A stretch of DNA of 64,000 nt from Nocardioides sp. L-11A (GTDB taxonomy: Bacteria > Actinomycetota > Actinomycetes > Propionibacteriales > Nocardioidaceae), in assembly GCA_029961745.1 (NCBI GenBank), contig CP124680.1, forward strand, positions 4,526,001 to 4,590,000. The letters are read 5' to 3'. Made by a program: the position numbers and the translations under genes. Below are positions 9,063 to 16,845 of this stretch, piece by piece; position 1 is the stretch's first letter, and each line of letters opens with the position of its first letter. Under the pieces are notes generated by a model. It was not told where the DNA came from, made no database searches, and saw only the letters and a program-made list of their open reading frames with translations.

Positions 9063-9164
9063 ATGAAGCTGACCTACGTCCCCCCGACCCTGGAGACCCT
9101 GAGCCTCACGGCGACCCAGGACATCGATATCGACATCGACATCACTCTCGGGCTCGGCAGCTGA
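9063..9164 (+). CDS. Lasso-leader-type RiPP precursor peptide, 33 residues
   Basis: A 33-residue peptide starting MKLTYVPPTLETLSL. Tyr5-x-x-Pro8-x-Leu10 is an exact match to the YxxPxL motif by which lasso leader peptides are bound by the PqqD-like B1 protein. Thr18 sits where lasso leaders carry the -2 Thr, which would put cleavage after Gln19 and leave a 14-residue core: four Asp-Ile repeats then TLGLGS. Ser33 is the last residue, the site phosphorylated by HPr-kinase-like lasso kinases of the PadeK/ThcoK type. A GGAG site is 5 nt upstream. Lasso ring formation would need a cyclase that is not encoded here. Confidence 0.8.
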   Translation: MKLTYVPPTLETLSLTATQDIDIDIDITLGLGS

Positions 9165-9187
9165 CCTCTGCGAGGTTCAGACTCGCC

Positions 9188-9610
9188 GTGGCCGCCGCGT
9201 GGTGCCTGCTGGGCGCCACCCGGCTGCTGACGGTCGTCCTGCCGTTCGGTGCGGTACGTCGCCTCCTCGGCGAGCCGGTCGCACCGGGCGGATCCGGGGC
9301 CCCGGCGCCTCCGGGTGCGAGCGCACGTCAGGTCGCGCGCGCCCGGGCGGTCGCACGGGTCGTCGGGCAGGCCGCCGGACGGACTCCCTGGACGTCCGAC
9401 TGCTACCCGCAGGCCCTGACCGCGCGCATCCTGCTGCGCGGCGCACGGGTGCCGCACACGGTGGTGTTCGGTCTGCGTCGGGATGACGCCGGCGAGCTGC
9501 GGGCCCACGCCTGGGTCACCGTCGGCCCCGCGGCCGGCGAGCCGGTCACCGTCACCGGTGGCTCCACCCGGGCCTGGACCCCCGTCGGGGCCTTCAGCTG
9601 GCAGCCCTGA
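9188..9610 (+). CDS. Lasso-type B2 leader peptidase (transglutaminase-like)
   Basis: A 140-residue protease of the lasso peptide biosynthesis B2 family (Transglut_core3), which cuts the leader from the precursor. The catalytic Cys is about residue 72 in SDCYPQALTARILL and the His about 107 in AHAWVTV, with the usual spacing. I see no clear Asp for the third catalytic position after the His. The N-terminal hydrophobic helix (AAAWCLLGATRLLTVVLPF) is typical. GTG start with GCGAGG upstream. It lies 23 bp after the precursor and 22 bp before the kinase, so it is in the same operon. Confidence 0.83.
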   Translation: MAAAWCLLGATRLLTVVLPFGAVRRLLGEPVAPGGSGAPAPPGASARQVARARAVARVVGQAAGRTPWTSDCYPQALTARILLRGARVPHTVVFGLRRDDAGELRAHAWVTVGPAAGEPVTVTGGSTRAWTPVGAFSWQP

Positions 9611-9632
9611 GCCTCCTCCCCTCCTCCCGACC

Positions 9633-10583
9633 ATGTACGCCGGCTACGGACTCCGCATCGACAGCGAGCTCCTGCTGCCCGAGCTGCCCCCTGCGCCCGG
9701 GCTCCCGGCACGGGCGGACGTCGTGGTGCGGCTGGGCCCCGTGCGCCCTCCGGCGCCGGACGCCCTCGCGCTCCCGCACGGCTTCTGGGCCGACGGCGAC
9801 CGGATCGGCCTCGACGTCCCCGAGGTCGGCCGCTACCTCTGCGAGCGGGGCACCCGGATCACCGTCGAGCCGGCGCCGGGCGCCTCGACCGACGCGCTGC
9901 GGCTGTTCCTCCTCGGCTCCGCGCTCGGCGTCCTGCTGACCCAGCGCGGCCTGCTCGTCCTGCACGGCAACGCCTTCGTCGTCGACGGCGCCTGCGCGGT
10001 CGTCCTCGGCCACTCCGGCGCCGGCAAGTCGACCCTGGCCGCCGAGATGCACCGCCGCGGGCATGTCGTCCTCAGCGACGACGTCGTACCGGTGGACGCG
10101 GCCGGGCGGGCCCTCCCCGGCTGGCCCCGGATCAAGCTCTGGCAGGACGCCCTCGACCGGCTCGGCCTGCCCTCGTCCGGGCTGGACCGGGTGGGCGCGG
10201 GCTTCGACAAGTACCACGTGCCGCTGGAGCGCGCCGCCGCGCCGGGGCCGGTGCCCGTCCAATGGATCTACGTCCTGGACAGGCACGAGGGCCCGCTGCG
10301 GGTCGTACCCGTCACGGGGGCTGCGGGCTTCGCCGTCCTGCACGAGCACAGCTACCGCAACGAGATCCTGGTCGGCGGGCTGCGGCGTACCCACCTGGCG
10401 CGCAGCGCCGCCCTGGCCCGGGTCGCCGGCCTCGCGCGCGTCGAGCGCCCGCGCGGCGTCGACTCGGTCGCGTCCTCGGCCGACGCGATCCTGGACCACA
10501 TCGCCCGGGCAGCCCGTCCGGGCCCCGTCATCCGAGAGGAGCAGCATGCGACCGGCACAGCGACCCGAACGGTGGGTGCGTGA
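9633..10583 (+). CDS. HPr kinase-like peptide kinase
   Basis: A 316-residue kinase of the HPr kinase/phosphorylase-related family found in RiPP clusters. The Walker A loop GHSGAGKST is at residues 126-134 and the acidic pair SDDVVPVD at about 148-155, corresponding to the HprK nucleotide and catalytic regions. The N-terminal YAGYGLRIDSELLLPELP is shared by these cluster kinases. Relatives in paeninodin-type clusters phosphorylate the C-terminal Ser of the precursor, and the precursor here ends in Ser. The ATG at 9633 lacks a good ribosome site, so translation may depend on the B2 gene. The end overlaps the next gene by 38 bp. Confidence 0.82.
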   Translation: MYAGYGLRIDSELLLPELPPAPGLPARADVVVRLGPVRPPAPDALALPHGFWADGDRIGLDVPEVGRYLCERGTRITVEPAPGASTDALRLFLLGSALGVLLTQRGLLVLHGNAFVVDGACAVVLGHSGAGKSTLAAEMHRRGHVVLSDDVVPVDAAGRALPGWPRIKLWQDALDRLGLPSSGLDRVGAGFDKYHVPLERAAAPGPVPVQWIYVLDRHEGPLRVVPVTGAAGFAVLHEHSYRNEILVGGLRRTHLARSAALARVAGLARVERPRGVDSVASSADAILDHIARAARPGPVIREEQHATGTATRTVGA

Positions 10584-10830
10584 CCCCGCCCTGCAGGCCG
10601 TGGAGATGGGCGAGGAGTTCGTGATGATGGGACTCGCCCAGGGCGAGTACTACGCGGTCAAGGGGGTCGCCGCGGCCCTGTGGCGCCACCTCGAGCAGCC
10701 GCGCGACCTCGGCGAGCTGTGTGCCCTCGTCGCCGCGGACTACGACGTCAGCGCCGAGGCCTGTCGCGACGACATCGTGGCCTTCCTCGACGAGCTGCGC
10801 GGCCGGCGGATGGTGCACACCGCGTCCTAG
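10546..10830 (+). CDS. PqqD-like RiPP recognition protein (lasso B1 type)
   Basis: A 94-residue PqqD-fold protein that would bind the precursor leader and present it to the protease and kinase. Visible features are the strand pattern VEMGEEFVMMGLAQGEYYAV, the signature GVAAALWRHLEQPRDL, and the helical DDIVAFLDELRGRRMV end. GAGAGGA (10534-10540) precedes the ATG by 5 nt. The start lies inside the kinase gene in another frame. It is the last gene of the precursor-B2-kinase-B1 operon and is followed by three successive hairpins. Confidence 0.85.
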   Translation: MRPAQRPERWVRDPALQAVEMGEEFVMMGLAQGEYYAVKGVAAALWRHLEQPRDLGELCALVAADYDVSAEACRDDIVAFLDELRGRRMVHTAS

Positions 10831-10874
10831 ACGAGTGATTCCCGGGTCTCGCACGCTCCGCGGGAATCGATCGT
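10831..10874. terminator. Hairpin terminator after the PqqD gene
   Basis: ACGAGTGATTCCCG (10831-10844) pairs with CGGGAATCGATCGT (10861-10874) at 12 of 14 positions around a 16-nt loop, directly after the PqqD stop. Confidence 0.6.
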
Positions 10875-10892
10875 CTCGCGGCGCGCCATTCC

Positions 10893-10910
10893 GGTCACAC
10901 TGGTCACACT
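10893..10910. repeat. Two tandem 9-bp repeats
   Basis: GGTCACACT occurs twice in direct succession, lying between the first and second hairpins of this intergenic region. No function is assigned. Confidence 0.6.
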
Positions 10911-10928
10911 GGACGGGCATTTCCTGCA

Positions 10929-10956
10929 CTTGTCGGGCGTTGCAACGCCCGACAAG
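10929..10956. repeat. Perfect 28-bp palindrome
   Basis: CTTGTCGGGCGTTG is followed immediately by its exact reverse complement. It sits between the convergent PqqD and racemase genes. It could act as a bidirectional terminator or a protein-binding palindrome. A loop-free 28-bp palindrome suits a dimeric protein or cruciform better than a simple RNA terminator. Confidence 0.75.
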
Positions 10957-10960
10957 CGCG

Positions 10961-10986
10961 GGAACAACCGGTCGACCGGTTGTTCC
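10961..10986. repeat. Perfect 26-bp palindrome
   Basis: GGAACAACCGGTC is followed directly by its exact reverse complement, 4 bp after the preceding 28-bp palindrome. The sequence TTCCTGCA flanks the pair on both sides (10921-10928 and 10983-10990). Confidence 0.75.
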
Positions 10987-11001
10987 TGCAGCCGGCCGGC
11001 C

Positions 11002-11691
11002 TCAGCCCAGCGCGCGGTCGAGCGCCGCGGCGACGTGCAGCGTGGTGCACGGGAAGACGGGGATCTCGGAGTCGGCCTGCCGGATGAGCAGCTCGAGCTC
11101 GGAGCAGCCGAGGATGACACCGCCGGCGCCGGCGTCCCACAGCTCGCTGATCATGCCGACGACGGCGCGGCGGGAGTCGTCGACGACCTTCCCGTGCACC
11201 AGCTCGTCGTAGATGATCCGGTTGAGCTCGTCGTGGTGGGCCGCGTCGGGGACCAGGACGCCGAGGCCGTGGCTCGCGATCCGGTCGGTGAAGAAGGTGC
11301 GCGACATCGCGAACTTCGTGCCGAGCAGGGCGACGTTCTCGACGCCCTCGGCCTTGCACGCCTCCGCGACGACGTCGCCGAGGTGCAGCAGCGGGATGGA
11401 GACGGCGTCCTGGACCTGCTCGGCGACCCGGTGGAAGGTCGTCGTGCAGAGCATGAGGAAGTCGGCGCCGGCCCGCTCGACGGACTGGGCGGCGGAGCGC
11501 AGGATGACCGCGACGCCGTCCCAGTCCTCGGCCTCCTGCAGCTCGGTGACCGTGGCGAAGTCGACCGACGCCATCACCGTCGCCGCCGAGTGGAGCCCGC
11601 CGAGCCGCTCCTCGACCCCACGGTTCAGCGCCTCGTAGTACGCCGCGCTGCTCTCCCAGGACATGCCGCCGACAAGGCCGATGGTCTGCAT
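11002..11691 (-). CDS. Aspartate/glutamate racemase family protein
   Basis: A 229-residue member of the Asp/Glu/hydantoin racemase superfamily, aspartate racemase branch. It starts MQTIGLVGGMSWESS and has both catalytic Cys regions: LMLCTTTFH (about residue 80) and GGVILGCSELELL (about 190). The family interconverts L- and D-Asp or Glu by a two-base cofactor-free mechanism, and some members racemise other amino acids. TAGACT lies 7 nt before the ATG (11699-11704), which settles the start and indicates a leaderless transcript. It converges on the peptide locus but is on the opposite strand with its own promoter, so a functional link is not supported. Confidence 0.87.
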   Translation of the reverse strand: MQTIGLVGGMSWESSAAYYEALNRGVEERLGGLHSAATVMASVDFATVTELQEAEDWDGVAVILRSAAQSVERAGADFLMLCTTTFHRVAEQVQDAVSIPLLHLGDVVAEACKAEGVENVALLGTKFAMSRTFFTDRIASHGLGVLVPDAAHHDELNRIIYDELVHGKVVDDSRRAVVGMISELWDAGAGGVILGCSELELLIRQADSEIPVFPCTTLHVAAALDRALG

Positions 11692-11698
11692 GGGGCCG

Positions 11699-11704
11699 AG
11701 TCTA
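11699..11704 (-). promoter_or_regulatory. -10 element of a leaderless promoter
   Basis: TAGACT on the minus strand, 7 nt upstream of the racemase ATG. Confidence 0.45.
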
Positions 11705-11752
11705 GGGCTCGTGGGCATTGACGTCCGAGGCACTGCCCACCACGGTGTCCCC

Positions 11753-12370
11753 ATGAAACTCCGCTCCCTCCTCAAGAACATCGCCTCCGCACCGATCATC
11801 GCGGCGCTGGTGATCGTCACCCTCGCCGTCGGCGGCACCGCCTTCGCGGCCGGCAGCATCACCGGCAAGCAGATCGCGAAGAACACCGTGACGAGCAAGA
11901 ACATCAAGAACGCCACGATCAAGACCAAGGACATCGACCCCGCCGCCTTGGCCGAGATCCAGGCCAACGCCCAGTCCAAGGGCAATGCCTATGCGGTACG
12001 CCGCATCGACGGCGCCCTCGCCCAGCCGGCGAACACGACCGTCGACGTCAAGACCCTCTCGCTGCCCGCCGGCACCTTCACCCTCATGTCGCGCGTCTCC
12101 CTCGACGACGTCTCCGGCTCCCAGAGGCTGGTCCAGTGCCAGCTCAGCCAGGGCACGAAGGTGCTCGACAGCGTGTACCAGTCGCTGCCGGGCGTCATGG
12201 GCGGCTATGCCTGCACGAACATGAGCGTCGTCACGCTCAGCAGTCCCGCCACGATCACGCTGCGCGTGCTGACCCCGCCGGACAGTCAGGTCCGTCTCGG
12301 TCCCGACAACCAGATCATCGCGACGCAGGTCGCGTCCGCGACGGTCTCCGCGTCGCTCGGAGCCAACTGA
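11753..12370 (+). CDS. Exported protein with Lys/Asn/Ile repeat stalk
   Basis: A 205-residue predicted exported or membrane-anchored protein. Residues 1-32 form a basic then hydrophobic signal segment ([18 protein letters not shown]). Residues 33-60 hold short repeats of the form [25 protein letters not shown], a pattern common in actinobacterial surface proteins. The remaining 140 residues look like an all-beta domain with two Cys (VQCQLSQG and YACTNMS). Function unknown. It is monocistronic and followed by a strong terminator. Confidence 0.75.
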   Translation: MKLRSLLKNIASAPIIAALVIVTLAVGGTAFAAGSITGKQIAKNTVTSKNIKNATIKTKDIDPAALAEIQANAQSKGNAYAVRRIDGALAQPANTTVDVKTLSLPAGTFTLMSRVSLDDVSGSQRLVQCQLSQGTKVLDSVYQSLPGVMGGYACTNMSVVTLSSPATITLRVLTPPDSQVRLGPDNQIIATQVASATVSASLGAN

Positions 12371-12377
12371 TCGCGCC

Positions 12378-12411
12378 GCTGTGCCCGCCCGGTGCGCCGG
12401 GCGGGCACAGC
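12378..12411. terminator. Strong hairpin terminator
   Basis: Perfect 15-bp arms GCTGTGCCCGCCCGG (12378-12392) and its complement (12397-12411) around the loop TGCG, 8 bp after the exported-protein stop. It insulates typA from upstream transcription. Confidence 0.8.
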
Positions 12412-12441
12412 GACGATGCGAGCCGGGAGGTCCCGCGCCAG

Positions 12442-12447
12442 TAGGCT
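12442..12447 (+). promoter_or_regulatory. -10 element of the typA leaderless promoter
   Basis: TAGGCT, 8 nt before the GTG of typA, with no ribosome binding site between. Confidence 0.5.
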
Positions 12448-12455
12448 GGTCGTTC

Positions 12456-14360
<1,905 letters not shown>

Positions 14361-14405
14361 CCTGCCCTCGCAGGTGAGTCCGCTCTGACCGCGCAGCCGG
14401 GGCGG

Positions 14406-14419
14406 GTCACTTGTTCGCT
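14406..14419. repeat. Inverted copy of the typA 3' tail
   Basis: GTCACTTGTTCGCT is the exact reverse complement of 14348-14361 and pairs nearly as well with 14478-14491, allowing two alternative hairpins. A terminator role is plausible. Confidence 0.6.
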
Positions 14420-14456
14420 CTCTGCGAGGCGAGCGATCGCGCGACGAAGGAGCGCC

Positions 14457-14490
14457 GATCACGAGCCGAGGGCGTAAAGCGAACAAGTAA
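14457..14490. repeat. Direct repeat, copy 2 (non-coding copy of the typA 3' end)
   Basis: Matches 14327-14360 at 32 of 34 positions. It ends in TAA rather than TGA, so the reading frame equivalent to the end of TypA is kept. Confidence 0.75.
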
Positions 14491-14519
14491 CGCCGCGTAG
14501 GTCCGGCCAGGGACGCGCT

Positions 14520-14628
14520 GTAACACGCCGTCCGCCCGACTCCCCCGCGGTTGTCAGCAGTGGCGACGGCGTGGCGACGGCGTGTCGTGCTGACAGGCTG
14601 GCCGTCAGTCAGGTGGACGGCGTGTTAC
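14520..14628. other. Large nested hairpin or cruciform element
   Basis: The outer stem pairs 14520-14541 with 14607-14628: 22 bp with one mismatch and one G-U, the terminal 14 bp being perfect (GTAACACGCCGTCC). An inner stem TGTCAGCA (14552-14559) pairs with TGCTGACA (14588-14595). The apical loop holds two tandem copies of TGGCGACGGCG (14561-14582). No transposase or known attachment site is nearby. Confidence 0.6.
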
Positions 14629-14720
14629 TGCGCGCATCGGAACCACCCGCGACCAGGTCGATCCCGCTCACCACGCACCTACTGGATCCGTCGCCACCGG
14701 AGGTCGGCCGCGACAATTCT

Positions 14721-14739
14721 GGTCGGTGCGACGCCGACC
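14721..14739. terminator. Small hairpin, probable thiolase terminator
   Basis: GGTCGG (14721-14726) and CCGACC (14734-14739) pair around a 7-nt loop, 20 bp beyond the minus-strand thiolase stop. Confidence 0.4.
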
Positions 14740-14758
14740 GGAGCCTGCCCCGATCGCG

Positions 14759-15976
14759 TCAGGACAGGCGCTCGAGCACCATCGCCATGCCCTGCCCGCC
14801 GGCGGCGCACATCGTCTCGAGCCCGAACTGCGCGTCCCGCTCCTGGAGGCCGTGGATCAGGGTGGTGGCCATCCGGGCGCCGGTCGAGCCGAACGGGTGG
14901 CCGAGCGCGATCGCGCCGCCGTTGACGTTGACCCGGTCCAGGTCGAGGCCGAGCTCGTCGATGCAGGGCAGCACCTGGGCGGCGAAGGCCTCGTTCATCT
15001 CGACCAGGTCGATGTCGCCGAGGGAGAGACCCGCGCGGGCGACGGCCTGGCGGCTGGCCTCGACCGGGCCGAGGCCCATGATCTCGGGGCTCAGCGCGGA
15101 GACGCCGGTCGCGACGACCCGGGCCAGCGGGGTGATGCCGAGCTCGGCGGCCCGGGTGTCGCTCATGACGACGAGCGCGGCGGCGCCGTCGTTGAGCGGG
15201 CAGCAGTTGGCGGCCGTGACGGTGCCCTCGGGATGGAACACCGGCTGCATGGCGGCGACCTTCTCCAGGGTGACGCCGGCACGCGGGCCGTCATCACTGT
15301 CGACGACGGTGCCGTCGGCCAGGGTGACGGGCGTGATGTCGGTCTTCCAGAAGCCGCGCTGCGCGGCGGCCTCGGCGAGGTTCTGGCTGCGCACGGCGTA
15401 CGCGTCCTGCGCGGCCCGCGAGACGCCGCGGTACGACGCGACGTTCTCCGCGGTCTCGCCCATGGCGAGGTAGATGTCCGGCAGCTCGCCGCTCGCACGC
15501 GGGTCGGCCCACGGATCGCGGGCGGCGGCGCGGGCCGCCGCCCGGGCAGCCGCGTCGGCGTACAGCGGGTTGCGGGTCTCGGGCATGCCGTCGGCCTTGC
15601 CGCGCTCGAAGCGGGAGACGCACTCGACCCCGGCGGCGACGAAGACGTCGCCCTCTCCGGCGCGGATGGCGTGCAGCGCCATCCGGGTCGCCTGCAGCGA
15701 CGAGGCGCAGTAGCGGTGCACAGTGGCGCCCGGCACGCCGTCGAGGCCGAGGCGGAGCGCGACCATCCGACCGATGTTGTAGCCCTGCTCGCCGGCGGGC
15801 TGGGCGCAGCCGACCAGCAGGTCCTCGACCAGGCTCCGGTCCAGCTCGGGGACGGACGCCAGCGCGGCGTCGACCATCTGCGCGGCGAGGTCGTCGGGCC
15901 GCATGTCGCGCAGCGAGCCCTTGTAGGCGCGGCCGATCGGCGACCGGGCGGCGGAGACGATGACTGCATCGGGCAC
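14759..15976 (-). CDS. Acetyl-CoA C-acyltransferase (thiolase)
   Basis: A 405-residue thiolase that would cleave a 3-oxoacyl-CoA with CoA (or condense acyl-CoAs). The three catalytic regions are intact: nucleophilic Cys in VHRYCASSLQA, His in GGAIALGHPFGSTGAR, and the C-terminal Cys in ETMCAAGGQGMA. The GTG at 15976 has a GGGAGC site. An extended frame upstream overlaps the SDR and is rejected. It follows the SDR by 20 bp on one messenger. With that SDR and the operator upstream, a place in steroid-ring or other acyl-CoA breakdown is suggested, but the exact substrate is not visible. Confidence 0.88.
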   Translation of the reverse strand: MPDAVIVSAARSPIGRAYKGSLRDMRPDDLAAQMVDAALASVPELDRSLVEDLLVGCAQPAGEQGYNIGRMVALRLGLDGVPGATVHRYCASSLQATRMALHAIRAGEGDVFVAAGVECVSRFERGKADGMPETRNPLYADAAARAAARAAARDPWADPRASGELPDIYLAMGETAENVASYRGVSRAAQDAYAVRSQNLAEAAAQRGFWKTDITPVTLADGTVVDSDDGPRAGVTLEKVAAMQPVFHPEGTVTAANCCPLNDGAAALVVMSDTRAAELGITPLARVVATGVSALSPEIMGLGPVEASRQAVARAGLSLGDIDLVEMNEAFAAQVLPCIDELGLDLDRVNVNGGAIALGHPFGSTGARMATTLIHGLQERDAQFGLETMCAAGGQGMAMVLERLS

Positions 15977-15996
15977 GGTTGCTCCCTGGGTCGGGG

Positions 15997-16764
15997 TCAG
16001 GCGTTGGGGGTGTGCTGGAGGAAGGCGGGCCACTCGCCGCCGCCGTCGACGTTGAGGACGGCTCCGGTGATGTGCGTGGCGAGCGGCGAGGACAGGAAGA
16101 CGCAGGCCTGCCCCACCTCGAGCGGCCGGGCGAAGACGCCCCGCGGGATGGTGGCGGCGACGCGCGCGAACTGCGCCGCGTCGCCGTAGTGGTCGGCGGA
16201 CCCGGGCGTCTCGACCAGGCCGCAGCTGACCGCGTTGACCCGCACGTCCGGCGCCCACTCGACCCCGAGACTCGCGGTGAGGCTCTCCAGGGCTGCCTTC
16301 GCGGCGCCGTACACCGCGGTGCCGGGGCTGGGCCGGCGGGCGGAGATCGAGGTGATGTTGACCATCGAGCCACCCGCCGCCCGCAGGTGCGAGTGGGCCG
16401 CATGCGCGAGGTGGACCGCGGACATGAAGTTGAGGTCGTTGATCTTCGCGTGGAAGCGCGGGGAGGCGGCGGCGAAGTCGGCGTACGGCGCCCCGCCGGC
16501 GTTGTTGACGACGACGTCGAGCCGCCCGCGCCGGCTCACGACGTCCTCGACCCAGGCAGTGACCTGGTCGGCCTCGCGTACGTCGACCGTCGAGAAGTGC
16601 GGCCGGCGGCCGTCGACCTCGCGCAGGGCGTCGGGGGTGCTGCGCCCGCAGATCTCCACGTCGGCGCCCGCCTCGAGATAGGCCTGCACGATGCCGTCGC
16701 CCACGCCCCGACCGCCGCCGGTCACGAGCACCACCTGGCCGGTCATGTCGATGCTGTACGCCAC
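15997..16764 (-). CDS. SDR family oxidoreductase, probable steroid-catabolism type
   Basis: A 255-residue classical SDR: TGGGRGVGDG, NNAGGAPYA, Ser in NITSISARRPSPGT and YGAAKAALE, ending NVDGGGEWPAFL. The combination RRPSPGTAVYGAAKA with the GGGE-P-FL ending is, as I recall it, that of the SDRs in the KstR2 regulon (Mycobacterium Rv3548c-like), which act on steroid C/D-ring CoA intermediates. GTG start with AAAGGG upstream. A KstR2-like site lies 49-62 bp upstream. It is first in an operon with the thiolase. Confidence 0.78.
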   Translation of the reverse strand: MAYSIDMTGQVVLVTGGGRGVGDGIVQAYLEAGADVEICGRSTPDALREVDGRRPHFSTVDVREADQVTAWVEDVVSRRGRLDVVVNNAGGAPYADFAAASPRFHAKINDLNFMSAVHLAHAAHSHLRAAGGSMVNITSISARRPSPGTAVYGAAKAALESLTASLGVEWAPDVRVNAVSCGLVETPGSADHYGDAAQFARVAATIPRGVFARPLEVGQACVFLSSPLATHITGAVLNVDGGGEWPAFLQHTPNA

Positions 16765-16812
16765 GGGAACCCTTTCGTCGTCACTGCGGTGACGATCATA
16801 GGCCCGGAACCA

Positions 16813-16826
16813 AGCAAGTGCTAGGT
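16813..16826. promoter_or_regulatory. KstR2-like operator
   Basis: AGCAAGTGCTAGGT matches the KstR2 consensus AnCAAGnnCTTGnT at 9 of 10 defined positions. An outer AACC/GGTT pair (16808-16811, 16824-16827) extends the symmetry. The position, 49-62 bp before the SDR start, is right for repression of the SDR-thiolase operon. Confidence 0.45.
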
Positions 16827-16845
16827 TAGTCCACGGAGGCCGTGC

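Larger units (their letters stand above)
14361..14758. other. Gene-free 398-bp region rich in repeats and hairpins
   Basis: No credible coding frame. It contains, in order, an inverted copy (14406-14419) of the typA tail AGCGAACAAGTGAC, the second direct copy of that tail (14457-14490), a large nested stem (14520-14628), and a small GGTCGG/CCGACC hairpin (14721-14739) placed as a terminator for the minus-strand thiolase gene. Genes on both sides converge here, so no promoter is expected. Confidence 0.6.

Noticed and set aside
5685..9164. A 1,159-codon open frame on the plus strand covering mshA, an SDR and the nucleotidyltransferase.
   Set aside because: It is antisense or out of frame to well-recognised genes, rich in Arg/Gly/Ala as expected from GC-rich shadow frames, and lacks domains. 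Only its last 34 codons, beginning at 9063, are real (the precursor peptide).
10893..10910. Tandem GGTCACACT as an iteron or CRISPR-like repeat.
   Set aside because: Only two copies without spacers; no replication or Cas gene nearby.
11002..11691. The Asp/Glu racemase as a tailoring enzyme for the Asp-rich peptide.
   Set aside because: It acts on free amino acids, is on the opposite strand with its own leaderless promoter, and is separated from the peptide genes by three hairpins.
14361..14758. An insertion sequence remnant in the structured gap.
   Set aside because: No transposase fragment, and no target-site duplication flanking the large stem.
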